From an uncultured Blautia sp. (GTDB taxonomy: Bacteria; Bacillota; Clostridia; Lachnospirales; Lachnospiraceae): a stretch of DNA of 35,134 nucleotides. How positions within the stretch are numbered: position 1 is the first letter of the stretch; every line of letters begins with the position of its first letter. The stretch is taken from the NCBI GenBank assembly GCA_934394595.1, contig CAKRRX010000017.1, positions 1 to 35,134 on the forward strand, read 5' to 3'. Both the position numbers and the translations under genes were made by a program. Positions 8,098 through 17,003 of the stretch are shown here, piece after piece. Below the pieces are notes generated by a model. The model worked only from the letters and a program-made list of their open reading frames with translations, was not told where the DNA came from and did no database searches.

Positions 8098-9049
8098 AGT
8101 AAAAAAAGTGGCATATTACAATATGCCAGGGGATGTATCTTATGAAGAATCCCTTTTGAAAGAATGGAATATCTCCGATCTGGAGCTTGACCTTATAAAA
8201 GGAAATGATCCCAAAACTGACCTGAAAGGATATCAGGGACTGGTAACAGAATATACCCTCTTTCCCCGGGAGCTTCTGAAACAGCTCCCGGATCTGAAGA
8301 TCATTTCCCTTCAAAGCATCGGATACGATGAAATAGACGTAAAAGCAGCCAGAGAGTTTGGAATCGATGTGACCAACGCTCCCGGCTACTGTGCCGAGGA
8401 TGTTGCCCTTCACGCTATGGCACTGCTTCTTTCCCTTACCAGACAGATTCCTTTATTTAACGCCCAGACACATGAGGGAAAATGGGACTGCTTCGCCGGG
8501 CGCACCATGCACCGCCTTTCCGGCAAAAGAGCCGGACTGATTTCCTTTGGAAACATTCCCCAGAAGGTTGCTCCTATGCTGAAGGGCTTCGACATTCAGG
8601 TCTCTGCTTTTGATCCCGGACGCAGCGCCGAATTCATGGCACAGCAGGGAGTGGAAAAATGTGACACCCTGGAACAGCTGTTGGAAACTTCTGATTTCGT
8701 ATTTTTACACACACCGCTTTTCCCGGCCACATACCATATGATCAATGCCCAGACTCTGGCTCACATGAAACCGGATGCACTGATCATCAACGTTTCCAGA
8801 GGTTCGCTGATTGACGAACCTGCCCTGATCCAGGCATTAAAAGAACAGCGGCTGGCTGGTGCCGGACTGGATGTACTGGAAGATGAAAAAAAACGTGGTA
8901 CTGAGCTTTTTTCCTTTCCCAATGTGATCATTACTCCACACGCTGGTTTCCTCTCCGAGGAATCTCTGAAACAAAGCCGCCAGATGGCACTGAAGCAGCT
9001 GGTGAAAAGGCTGGCGCTGGAGGAAAAACCGTCTTTGCTGGTCAACTGA
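8090..9049 (+). CDS. D-isomer-specific 2-hydroxyacid dehydrogenase
   Basis: A 319-residue NAD(P)-dependent D-2-hydroxyacid dehydrogenase that would interconvert a 2-oxo acid and a D-2-hydroxy acid. The catalytic triad is intact: R237 (NVSRGSLID), E264 (LDVLEDE) and H284 (ITPHAGF). YDEIDVKAA near residue 79 is also a family mark. The nucleotide-binding loop is unusual: where the family has GxGxxG, this protein has S152-F-G154-N-I-P157, although the cofactor-binding Asp at the end of the second strand (AFDP) is kept. The ATG at 8090 overlaps nhaC by 8 bases and has a moderate AGGTG site at 8076-8080. It ends the operon and is followed by a terminator. Confidence 0.87.
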   Translation: MNKVKKVAYYNMPGDVSYEESLLKEWNISDLELDLIKGNDPKTDLKGYQGLVTEYTLFPRELLKQLPDLKIISLQSIGYDEIDVKAAREFGIDVTNAPGYCAEDVALHAMALLLSLTRQIPLFNAQTHEGKWDCFAGRTMHRLSGKRAGLISFGNIPQKVAPMLKGFDIQVSAFDPGRSAEFMAQQGVEKCDTLEQLLETSDFVFLHTPLFPATYHMINAQTLAHMKPDALIINVSRGSLIDEPALIQALKEQRLAGAGLDVLEDEKKRGTELFSFPNVIITPHAGFLSEESLKQSRQMALKQLVKRLALEEKPSLLVN

Positions 9050-9064
9050 ATCTGCTCCTTATCC

Positions 9065-9109
9065 AAAACAGGCAGTCTCTTTTCACATCTTCGAGACTGC
9101 CTGTTTTTT
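9065..9109. terminator. Bidirectional intrinsic terminator
   Basis: A perfect 15-bp stem, AAAACAGGCAGTCTC (9065-9079) with GAGACTGCCTGTTTT (9093-9107), flanked by T runs read from either strand. It separates the plus-strand dehydrogenase operon from the convergent minus-strand fucosidase operon and can serve both. Confidence 0.92.
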
Positions 9110-9161
9110 ACCCTATTTCATTGGCGGTAAAGAGTTTTTTTCTATATTATCTGCAATATCC

Positions 9162-10481
9162 TTATTCGTCCAGTGTCACTTCCACAACTGTATCCCTCTC
9201 ATCCGGCAGCGGATAGCTGTCGCAGGTGTCATTGTTCAGGAAAAAGAACTGGTTCTGTGAATACTCCTTCAAGTTCCAGTAATTTGTCAGGCGCACTTCG
9301 GAATTGTCGCTGACCCGGCGAAGCTTTTTGATCTTGCCGTGAATTCCGGTAAGCGGGATTGCCCCGGCCTGAGCTTCCATAACATGGGCGTAAATTTTGT
9401 TTCCTTTGCGGGTGTAGCGACCCCATTCCGGTTTGTCGATTCCGGCGTAACCGCATCCATAAATACTCTTGGAGTTCTCATCCATCCATTCTCCCACTTC
9501 TTCCAGGATTTTCACAGATTCCTTTGGAATGCGGCCTTTTGCATCCGGTCCCACATTCAGAAGTAGGTTACCGCCTTTGCTTACACATTCAACTAACATG
9601 TGAATGACCATCTCTGCTGATTTATAGTGATGATCGCCGGAAGCATATCCCCAGTTGTTGTTCAGGGTCAGGCAGGCTTCCCACGGCACCGGATCTCCCA
9701 ATTCGTTGCGGATTCCAGCTGGCGGGATCATCTGTTCCGGAGAAGCAAAATCGCCTGAATATTCTGTAGGATCAGCAGTGAGAATAGAGCCGGAATCCTC
9801 AGCACTGCCCTCCAGCCGATTGTCCACGATCAGCCATGGCTGGATGGAACGAACCATGGAAATCAGTTCCTGTGCTTTCCACTTATCACACTTCATGTCG
9901 CCATAAGAGAAATCAAACCACATCAGATCCAGCTTTCCATAATTGGTAAGAAGTTCCCTGATCTGACCAAACATAAATTCCAGATAACGGTCAAAATTGC
10001 GGTTTTCATTGGAACATTCCGGATGATTCCGCATTGGATGGTGCATATCCCCATAATGTGGAAAATCCGGATGGCGCCAGTCAATGATGGAGAAATACAG
10101 ACCCACCTTAATTCCTTCTGCACGAAATGCCTCCAAAAATTCCTTTACCAGATCCCTGTGGCATGCTGCATTCATAGAATTGTAGTCCGTAAGTTTGGTG
10201 TCAAAAAGGCAGAACCCGTCGTGATGCTTGGCTGTAAGCACTGCATATTTCATACCTGCTTTTTTTGCCAGGCGCGCCCATTCTCTGGGATTGTAGTTTT
10301 CTGCAGTAAACTCTTCAGTCAGATGGCAGTAATCCTCATGGGGAATCTGCTCCACACTGCGCACCCATTCCCCTCTTGCCGGAATAGCATACAATCCCCA
10401 GTGGATAAACATTCCAAAACGGGCATCACAGTACCATTCAGTACGTTTTGTTCTTTCTTCAATTACTTTATTCATTTTCAT
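9162..10481 (-). CDS. Alpha-L-fucosidase (GH29)
   Basis: A 439-residue glycoside hydrolase of family 29 that removes terminal alpha-L-fucose from glycans or glycoconjugates with retention. The start shows WYCDARFGMFIHWGLYAIPA, the family signature; TAKHHDGF (83-90) contributes substrate-binding histidines, and LDLMWFD gives the likely nucleophile D190. LLLNVGPDAKGRIP is also typical. There is no signal peptide or carbohydrate-binding module, so the enzyme is compact and probably cytoplasmic, acting on imported fucosylated material. It is the last gene of a three-gene minus-strand run, 15 bases after the M28 peptidase. A second ATG 6 bases in (10475) is better spaced from AGGAAAGG. Confidence 0.92.
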   Translation of the reverse strand: MKMNKVIEERTKRTEWYCDARFGMFIHWGLYAIPARGEWVRSVEQIPHEDYCHLTEEFTAENYNPREWARLAKKAGMKYAVLTAKHHDGFCLFDTKLTDYNSMNAACHRDLVKEFLEAFRAEGIKVGLYFSIIDWRHPDFPHYGDMHHPMRNHPECSNENRNFDRYLEFMFGQIRELLTNYGKLDLMWFDFSYGDMKCDKWKAQELISMVRSIQPWLIVDNRLEGSAEDSGSILTADPTEYSGDFASPEQMIPPAGIRNELGDPVPWEACLTLNNNWGYASGDHHYKSAEMVIHMLVECVSKGGNLLLNVGPDAKGRIPKESVKILEEVGEWMDENSKSIYGCGYAGIDKPEWGRYTRKGNKIYAHVMEAQAGAIPLTGIHGKIKKLRRVSDNSEVRLTNYWNLKEYSQNQFFFLNNDTCDSYPLPDERDTVVEVTLDE

Positions 10482-10496
10482 ATCCTTTCCTGCAAA

Positions 10497-11762
10497 TCAC
10501 GCAAAATATTTTTCCAGCTCTCTTTGCATTTCCTCCGGGATTTCCCTTAAAAAGGAAAAATGTGGCTCGTTTGCTGCCCATGCAGCTGCTGTACATAGTG
10601 TTTTGGCACCTTCTTCCAGCCCTCGGGGCGAAATATATTCCACAGTATCATGTCTTGTATGCATTCCAAAGCCATCACGGTTCAGGGTCAGCGCAGGAAC
10701 CCCTTTCCAGGCAAAAGTATTGGAATCGCTTGCCCAAACCTGGTTTTTGATCGTAACCCCAAGCCGGTTCTCTTCCATCAAAGCCTTCAATTCTGTGCAA
10801 ACCGATGGATCCGCAGTTACCCCAAGCACATTTCCACCCAGAAGCTGCCCTGCAAGATCCACATTCAGATTAAAAACATGATTTCTCATTTCCGCCTCAT
10901 GGGATTTCACATAGTTCCGGCTTCCCACCAGCCCCTTTTCCTCAGAACCAAACCAGATAAATTCCATGGTTCTGGCTGGCCGGTGTTCTGCAAAGTAATG
11001 GAAGGCTTCCATCACTATAGCCCCGCCGGACATATTGTCGTAAGCCCCAGGGCCTTCAGGGACAGAATCGTAATGAGCTGTCACTGTGACGATTTCTTCC
11101 GGAAATTCTGTTCCCAGAATACGCACTGCCACATTTGCAGACTTTCTGGAAATCTCACTCTGCCGGATATTCAGGCGGCACAGGGAAGCCTCTTTTTCCA
11201 CAATTTCCAAAGCATCAAGATAATGGATAGACGCTCCTGGAAGATCACTTTCCTTTCGCCGGTACTGCTGGGGAATCCGGTCTTCACCTTTATCAAGGGG
11301 TGTGCCACATACTGTTACAAATCCCAAAATCCCAGCTGCCTTTATCTTATCTATCATAGCTTCGCGAATCGGATCACACACCAGTACCACAGCACCTTTT
11401 GCCTGTGAAAGACTGATATCATCTCCTTTTCCTGCAAAGAAAAATGGGGCGGTAATTCCGTCTTCCAATGTACAGGCACCGTTTAAATAAGCACGAACCG
11501 GATAAGATTTCTCATAGGGCTGGCAGATTACCAGTTCTGCTTTCTTCTGCTGAAAATCCGGGCATTGAAAAATTTCCATACGGGGTGTCTGGATATATTC
11601 CGCTTTTCCAGGCATAGCTGCCACCTGTTCTGCTGCTTTCAGGATGTACTCTGCTGCTTTGTGTTCCCCTTTTGTCCCGGATTCACGGACATATGCGGTA
11701 TCTGCTACAAACTGATAGGCTCTTTGTCCATCCGGATAGATTTCTGTGTATTTCTTCATCAT
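10497..11762 (-). CDS. M28-family metallopeptidase
   Basis: A 421-residue di-zinc aminopeptidase-type peptidase. Metal and catalytic residues are all visible: H230 (TAHYDS), D242 (AYDNMSGG), E274/E275 (FGSEEKGLVGS), D302 (NVDLAG) and H368 (GMHTRHDT). Between the N-terminal segment and the catalytic core, residues about 80-200 look like a protease-associated (PA) insert, as in other M28 enzymes. There is no signal peptide, so it should work inside the cell on imported peptides. The start codon lies 3 bases after the stop of the transglutaminase-like gene, with GGAGG in that gene's last codons, so translation is coupled. Confidence 0.88.
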   Translation of the reverse strand: MMKKYTEIYPDGQRAYQFVADTAYVRESGTKGEHKAAEYILKAAEQVAAMPGKAEYIQTPRMEIFQCPDFQQKKAELVICQPYEKSYPVRAYLNGACTLEDGITAPFFFAGKGDDISLSQAKGAVVLVCDPIREAMIDKIKAAGILGFVTVCGTPLDKGEDRIPQQYRRKESDLPGASIHYLDALEIVEKEASLCRLNIRQSEISRKSANVAVRILGTEFPEEIVTVTAHYDSVPEGPGAYDNMSGGAIVMEAFHYFAEHRPARTMEFIWFGSEEKGLVGSRNYVKSHEAEMRNHVFNLNVDLAGQLLGGNVLGVTADPSVCTELKALMEENRLGVTIKNQVWASDSNTFAWKGVPALTLNRDGFGMHTRHDTVEYISPRGLEEGAKTLCTAAAWAANEPHFSFLREIPEEMQRELEKYFA

Positions 11763-11765
11763 ATT

Positions 11766-14306
11766 TTATGCCTCCGGCACTTCTTCCATAATACGAATCA
11801 GCATGTCTCCGGTTCCTACGTTATACCCGCTGGTTGCATAAATTCCCACAGCTTCCCCATTTGTTACAAGAATCAGGGGAAGCTTATCCGGATCCACGTA
11901 CATTCTTCTTCCCAGAAGTTCAATGTTCTCCTCAAAGGAATCATAATAAATGGAAATATTGGGGAAGGTCTTCAAAACCTTTGCCAGAAGAGGATCCTGT
12001 CTGGCTTCTCCAGTGCGGATCATGAAGGAAATGGAATTATCAAATTCATGGAATTTTTCTGCATGTTCCAACATTTCGTTCAAAATATGTTCCGTAGGTT
12101 CCCTGCTTTCTTCCAGCCACATAAGGATCTTTTTGCCGCCTCTTGTAAGGTCTGCACCTGTTACAGGATTTCCCGCCGGATCTTTTACTTCAAATTCCGG
12201 AAGAGAAATCCGCTCCAGCATATCCCCCAGCTGTGCCTCACGAAGACGTAAGGTCTCGCAGTGTCTCTCATTTTCTTTTACAGTAATAGTCTTCTCCCAG
12301 GAGAACTGATTTCCATTTGGGAGACGGTTAGTAGTAATGATCCGATATGTGCCCGGAATCATGGCCAATTCCAATGTATCCTCTTTCCAGGTTCTGTCCG
12401 TAAGATTCAAAGAAACGAACTCATTTCCCACAAGCCGTCCAATGGTCCAGTTCTGATAATAATTCCACTGAGTACCTTCTTCCTTTTTCAGATAAAGGAC
12501 TGCACTTTTCTCTTCCTGTTTCAATACTGACACAAAATGACCGGTCTCCCAATATTCCATTACATGACTTCCGGGATTCAGCCTTGCCGGAATACCAAGG
12601 GTACGGGCAATTGCCACAAAGAGTACTTTCTGAGAGCGGTTGGTTCCGATCCCGGATACCAGACATTCATAGGGCGTTTCCATTACAGTTTCCCGTTCAT
12701 TATCAGGATAAGCGGTAATATGCCCCTTTATATAATCCCATATTTTTACTGGATTTTCACGAAAATCCGCTATCTGCCCCTTTGTGAAATAAGAAAGGAT
12801 TCCCTTTCTGTATGGCCTGAGAAGCTCGTCTTCTATACGTGGATTCAGCACAAAACGAATGTATATATCCCAGCCAGTCTTTGCCCCTGTATCGGTTCCC
12901 GGCTTTGTGCCAAATCTCTTATCCGGATCTGGTTCCCGATACTGCTTTGCATAGACCTTTCCAGCTTCCAGATGCTCCTCCAGTACACTGCATACACAAT
13001 CCGTATGGTCTTTTTCTGAAAGCACATCCACCATAGCCTGTCGAAGCTCTTTCTCCTCTTCTTTTCCAAGAAAGGCAGTCAGCTCCGGGTTCACCCAGTT
13101 TTCTTTTTTCTCCTTGCGAAGTTTATTGGCCTCATTCAGGCGACGGGTTCCTTCTGCTTTTTGCTGAGCCGTTGGCATATCCGGATTCACCGGAGTATCC
13201 ACTGGCGCAATCACATCTACTGCTTTCCAATCCTCGTTGGCCACTGGCTCACCGGTAAGCATAAGGGTAAGCTTCTCTTCCCTTCTGGTATCCATATCAG
13301 CCTGGGCAAAACCCTCCATCCCCGGACAAAATGCCAGAACTCTTACGCTTCCCAGACCAGTCAGTAAAGAGACACTGCCCTGGTCATCTGTTTTGGTTTT
13401 TGCGATTGGAAAATATTCACCCATATTTAATACCTGGAACTGCACCTTAGCCCCTTTTACCGGCGCTCCACTTTTATCCGTTACCTTAACAGAAATATTT
13501 TTAGTCTTTGCATAACGGGCTGTTTGGTTCAGCATAACAGCTGCACCTTCTTTTCCGATCACTGTTTCTCCTTCTGCCGGGAAAAGATCAAATAATCTGG
13601 AATGCACCATCATGGCTCTGGAAGAGGCATTGGTAAACCATCCTTTGTTAAGAATCATAAGAGGCTCACAGGCTCCTGTGAAATACCATTTTCCCTCGCA
13701 CCACAGTTCCACCCAGGCATGATTGTCATCGCAGTGTGACCACCGCGGCACATAAACCTGACGCGCCGGAATTCCCACACTTCTTAATGCATTTACAAGA
13801 AAAACAGATTCCTCTCCACAGCGTCCGTAGCCTCTTTTGTACACAGTAAGAGCCGGAAGGGTGCGGTCATCTCCACTGTGATAGGTGGCTTCCTCGGCGC
13901 ACCAGTAATTTACCTCAATTGCTGCATCTTTTGCTTTTTTTCCTGCAATACGATTCTCTAACTCATTCCAGAAAAAGCTTCTGCAAGGAAGAATCTCCTC
14001 TTCATTCACTCTGTGATCCAGAACATAGTTCAGGAACAGTTCTTCCGGCAATTCCTTTACCCGTTCCAGATTCTGGTAAAGAAATAAGCCATGGCTGGCA
14101 AAATCTTTTATAGTTTCAAAAGAATAATTCACCAGGTCACTGTATGGGGCAACAACATACAGGTATTTCATGGCAAGAGCCAGATCCCTGTCACAATTTT
14201 CCAGCTTTTCACAGATTGTCTTAAGAGGCTCTTTATCTGCTCCGAGCTTTCTGATCAACTGTAAAAATTCTTCTTCAATTTTTTCCTGACTGTTTTGAAG
14301 AAACAT
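11766..14306 (-). CDS. Large transglutaminase-like protein with thioredoxin-like C-terminus
   Basis: An 846-residue, probably cytoplasmic multidomain protein. Residues about 150-215 are a transglutaminase/papain-like core with C163 (GYGRCGEES) and H196 (DDNHAWVELW); the third position falls in GACEP rather than the usual Asp context. Residues about 270-350 look like a carboxypeptidase-regulatory beta-sandwich (SVKVTDKSGAPVKGAKVQF). A second transglutaminase-like segment at about 545-600 (FVAIARTLGIPARL) has lost its cysteine (GIGTNRSQ). The last 120 residues resemble a thioredoxin fold (KLPLILVTNG). No signal peptide is seen. It heads the operon with the M28 peptidase and fucosidase, so a role in cleaving or modifying peptide-linked substrates is likely; the reaction is unknown. 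AGGAGGATG precedes the start. Confidence 0.75.
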   Translation of the reverse strand: MFLQNSQEKIEEEFLQLIRKLGADKEPLKTICEKLENCDRDLALAMKYLYVVAPYSDLVNYSFETIKDFASHGLFLYQNLERVKELPEELFLNYVLDHRVNEEEILPCRSFFWNELENRIAGKKAKDAAIEVNYWCAEEATYHSGDDRTLPALTVYKRGYGRCGEESVFLVNALRSVGIPARQVYVPRWSHCDDNHAWVELWCEGKWYFTGACEPLMILNKGWFTNASSRAMMVHSRLFDLFPAEGETVIGKEGAAVMLNQTARYAKTKNISVKVTDKSGAPVKGAKVQFQVLNMGEYFPIAKTKTDDQGSVSLLTGLGSVRVLAFCPGMEGFAQADMDTRREEKLTLMLTGEPVANEDWKAVDVIAPVDTPVNPDMPTAQQKAEGTRRLNEANKLRKEKKENWVNPELTAFLGKEEEKELRQAMVDVLSEKDHTDCVCSVLEEHLEAGKVYAKQYREPDPDKRFGTKPGTDTGAKTGWDIYIRFVLNPRIEDELLRPYRKGILSYFTKGQIADFRENPVKIWDYIKGHITAYPDNERETVMETPYECLVSGIGTNRSQKVLFVAIARTLGIPARLNPGSHVMEYWETGHFVSVLKQEEKSAVLYLKKEEGTQWNYYQNWTIGRLVGNEFVSLNLTDRTWKEDTLELAMIPGTYRIITTNRLPNGNQFSWEKTITVKENERHCETLRLREAQLGDMLERISLPEFEVKDPAGNPVTGADLTRGGKKILMWLEESREPTEHILNEMLEHAEKFHEFDNSISFMIRTGEARQDPLLAKVLKTFPNISIYYDSFEENIELLGRRMYVDPDKLPLILVTNGEAVGIYATSGYNVGTGDMLIRIMEEVPEA

Positions 14307-14355
14307 GTATTCATCCTCCTGATTGAAGTCAAATTAAGCATTTTGCGCTATTATA

Positions 14356-14405
14356 GAAAACGCCCTTTCACGAAAGAACTGTTCTTTTTTGTGAAAGAGC
14401 GTTTC
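14356..14405 (-). terminator. Intrinsic terminator after cutC
   Basis: Read on the minus strand, GAAACGCTCTTTCAC pairs with GTGAAAGGGCGTTTTC (one mismatch) around an inner AAAGAAC/GTTCTTT stem, and ends in TTTTC. It begins 5 bases after the cutC stop. TATAAT immediately after it (minus strand, 14350-14355), without a clear -35 box, may be the -10 box for the next operon. Confidence 0.82.
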
Positions 14406-14409
14406 CAAA

Positions 14410-15159
14410 TCAGCAATAGCCGTTTAATACTTTCCGGGCATTTCGTACTTCCTGTTCACTGGTTCTGAAAACTTCATACTCACTTAAAGACGGTAAGCCC
14501 ATACTCACCCCTTCTTTGCGATACTGCATTTTGCTGTCCAGCAGGATTTTACCCGACATATGATAATCTGTGATTCCAGTTTTTTCATAAATGGAAGAAA
14601 TAGCCTCTGCATTCACACCGGCACCTGCCATAATATGAATACGGCCTGCACTTTTCTCCACCAGTTTTGCAAGAAGAGCAGACCCTTCTGCACAGCTGTT
14701 CTTCTGTCCGGAAGTAAGAATAGTGTGAAAACCAAGAGAAATTGCCTGCTCAAGAGCTTCCATCGGATCTTTGCAGACATCAAAGGCTCTGTGCAAGGTC
14801 ACAGACATTCCCTTCGCTTCTTCCATAAGCAATGCCAGCCGTTCCACATCAAGAGAACCGTCCGGCTTCAACATTCCGATCACCACGCCCTGAGCACCCA
14901 GTTCACGGAACCTTCTTACTTCGGAACGGATAATATCAAATTCATAATCTGTATAACAAAAATCACCGAATCGCGGGCGAATCAGTGCATGGATCCGGAT
15001 GTCACTGTGCTTTCGAATCTCGCAGAAAAGACTTTCCGAAGGGGTTGTCCCTCCGATAACCACATTTCCGCAAAGCTCAATTCGATCCGCTCCACCTTTT
15101 TCAGCGGCAAGTACAGATTCCACTGAATCTGCGCATACCTCCAAAACAAACTTTTCCAT
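14410..15159 (-). CDS. cutC: CutC-family protein
   Basis: A 249-residue TIM-barrel protein of the CutC family (named for copper homeostasis and unrelated to choline TMA-lyase). The N-terminus shows the strong signature LEVCADSVESVLAAEKGGAD then RIELCGN, followed by GGTTPS; later blocks are IHALIRPRFGDFCY, GVVIGMLKPDG, VTLHRAFD and ILTSGQ. The biochemical role is unsettled, and its frequent company with sugar genes suggests a carbohydrate-linked function. The ATG at 15159 is chosen because GAGG lies just upstream; a GTG 18 bases earlier has no better site. It is the last gene of the opp-deoR-cutC run, 33 bases after the DeoR regulator. Confidence 0.9.
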   Translation of the reverse strand: MEKFVLEVCADSVESVLAAEKGGADRIELCGNVVIGGTTPSESLFCEIRKHSDIRIHALIRPRFGDFCYTDYEFDIIRSEVRRFRELGAQGVVIGMLKPDGSLDVERLALLMEEAKGMSVTLHRAFDVCKDPMEALEQAISLGFHTILTSGQKNSCAEGSALLAKLVEKSAGRIHIMAGAGVNAEAISSIYEKTGITDYHMSGKILLDSKMQYRKEGVSMGLPSLSEYEVFRTSEQEVRNARKVLNGYC

Positions 15160-15192
15160 ATCCTCTTTTCCTTTCACTCAGCCTGAGCTACA

Positions 15193-15954
15193 CTAGTATA
15201 ATACCACTCCCAGGGAATCCAGCATATCCTGCATGGACCTGTCTGGAAATTCATCGGTAATAATTCCGTCCAGCTGATCAAGCTGTGTAAATTTATAAGA
15301 TTCATTAAAATAAAATTTTTCTCTTTCCATTACTGCATATTTGTGACGGCTGCTCTCTATCGCTGCCTTTTTCGTCAGCCCGTCCTCGACCCCCAGTGTG
15401 GTAATGGTATGGTCCATCATATCAATTCCGCAGCTTCCCATAAATGCACGGTCAAAGCTGTACTGCCGGATCACCTGTATGGCTGCAGATCCCAGAAAAC
15501 CGTTTACTGTAGGATACATGATCCCGCCTGTTCCGATAGCTGTAATCTTGGGATTCTGGGCAAGGAGCTGCAAAATATCAATCATATTGCTCACTACAGT
15601 AAGCTGTATCTGAGACTTTGCAAGAAGCTTTGCCAGTTCAATATTTGTAGTGGAAATATCCAGAAAAATAGCTTCTCTTTCGCGGATCAGATTCATGGCC
15701 TTGGCCGCGATCACTTTTTTTCTGTCTACATGATAATTTCTTCTGTCAATAACATCTCTTTCCAGGGGATAATCCTGGGAAAGAATAGCTCCGCCATAAG
15801 TTCTTTTTAATTTTCCGGCATTTTCAAGAGTTTTCAGATCTTTGCGGATACAGTCCTCTGTTACCTGGAACAGCTCGCTTAGCTCCCTGACACGGACCTT
15901 TCCCTGTTCCTGAAGGACTTTTTCAATGGCTTGCTGCCTTTCTTCAATAAACAT
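15193..15954 (-). CDS. DeoR-family transcriptional regulator
   Basis: A 253-residue DeoR/GlpR-type repressor. Residues 1-57 form the winged helix-turn-helix (ERQQAIEKVLQEQGKVRVRE then VTEDCIRKDLKTLENAG and RTYGGA). The C-terminal sensor has the DeoR fold of the ribose-5-phosphate-isomerase type, with DISTTNIELAK, VVSNMIDI and AFMGSCGID. The family usually senses a phosphorylated sugar. The start is set by AGGAG and AAGAAGG. The 70 bases separating it from oppF contain the small palindrome CTCTG-T-CAGAG, a possible operator. Its position at the end of an oligopeptide importer operon and before cutC suggests a sugar-linked cue for importer expression. Confidence 0.9.
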   Translation of the reverse strand: MFIEERQQAIEKVLQEQGKVRVRELSELFQVTEDCIRKDLKTLENAGKLKRTYGGAILSQDYPLERDVIDRRNYHVDRKKVIAAKAMNLIREREAIFLDISTTNIELAKLLAKSQIQLTVVSNMIDILQLLAQNPKITAIGTGGIMYPTVNGFLGSAAIQVIRQYSFDRAFMGSCGIDMMDHTITTLGVEDGLTKKAAIESSRHKYAVMEREKFYFNESYKFTQLDQLDGIITDEFPDRSMQDMLDSLGVVLY

Positions 15955-16025
15955 CCTTCTTTCTCCTGTTCTGCTGTTTTCTTCTTATATAGCCATCCAA
16001 ACTCTGTCAGAGCATATTTGCACAA

Positions 16026-17003
16026 TTATTTTGTGCATTCGCTGCATGCGACAAAGTGTCCAGGCTTTACCTCAACCAGCTTCGGCTGGCTCTTATGGCA
16101 GCCTTCCTTACAAACCGGACAGCGACTGCAGAATTTACACTCCTCTCCAAGTCCGATAGGATTTGGAAGAGTGCCCTCAAGCATAATTCTCTGGCGGTTC
16201 TTCTCAATATCCGGATCCGGGATCGGAATGGCTGAAAGAAGAGCCTTGGTATAAGGATGCATAGGATTCTCAAAAAGCTCCTCACTGTCAGCAAGCTCAA
16301 CAAGAGAGCCCAGATACATAACACCGATACGGTCACTGATATGCTTTACCATAGAAAGATCATGGGCAATAAACAGGTATGTCAGTCCACGTTCTCTCTG
16401 AAGCTGTTCCAGAAGATTGATTACCTGAGCCTGAATAGAAACATCCAGAGCAGAAATCGGTTCATCACATACAATGAAATCCGGATTTACTGCAAGGGCA
16501 CGGGCAATTCCAACTCTCTGGCGCTGGCCGCCGGAGAATTCATGAGGAAATCGATCTGCATGCTCTGCCTGAAGTCCAACAGTTTCAAGCAGCTCAATTA
16601 CCTTGGCATTGCGCTCTTTCTTATTTGCGGCAAGACCATGGGCATCAATTCCTTCTGCCACAATATCCAGGATCTTTCTTCTCGGATTCAGGGAGGCATA
16701 GGGATCCTGGAAAATCATCTGCATTCTTCTGCAAAGCTCATGTCTTTGCTTTGCATCAAGATTTTTATCAATTTTAAGGCCATCAAAGGTTACACTTCCG
16801 GCTGTGGGCTCATAAAGATGGATTACCGTTCTTCCGAAAGTAGACTTGCCGCAGCCGGATTCTCCAACCAGGCCAAGGGTTTCTCCTTTGTAGATCTGAA
16901 GGGAAACATCATCCACTGCTTTCAGAATCTTTTTATTTCCAACATCAAAATATTTCTTCAGGTTCTTTACATCAAGAAGTACCTGCTTGTCATTATTTTT
17001 CAT
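16026..17003 (-). CDS. oppF: Oligopeptide ABC transporter ATP-binding protein OppF
   Basis: A 325-residue ABC ATPase, one half of the engine driving peptide uptake. It shows Walker A GESGCGKST, signature FSGGQRQRVGIARAL, Walker B DFIVCDEP with ISALD, and a switch histidine in FIAHDLSM. After the nucleotide domain comes the Opp/Dpp C-terminal extension, ending here in a cysteine-rich tail (CKFCSRCPVCKEGC and a final ACSEC). The ATG at 17003 follows GGAGGG by 8 bases and overlaps oppD by 11 bases; an upstream in-frame start lacks a site. Confidence 0.93.
   Translation of the reverse strand: MKNNDKQVLLDVKNLKKYFDVGNKKILKAVDDVSLQIYKGETLGLVGESGCGKSTFGRTVIHLYEPTAGSVTFDGLKIDKNLDAKQRHELCRRMQMIFQDPYASLNPRRKILDIVAEGIDAHGLAANKKERNAKVIELLETVGLQAEHADRFPHEFSGGQRQRVGIARALAVNPDFIVCDEPISALDVSIQAQVINLLEQLQRERGLTYLFIAHDLSMVKHISDRIGVMYLGSLVELADSEELFENPMHPYTKALLSAIPIPDPDIEKNRQRIMLEGTLPNPIGLGEECKFCSRCPVCKEGCHKSQPKLVEVKPGHFVACSECTK

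Noticed and set aside
10650..11408. 252-residue plus-strand frame opposite the M28 peptidase
   Set aside because: The minus-strand frame contains every M28 catalytic residue; the plus-strand frame has none and no ribosome binding site.
14410..15159. Choline TMA-lyase CutC
   Set aside because: The protein is a 249-residue CutC-family TIM barrel, not an 800-residue glycyl-radical enzyme; only the name is shared.
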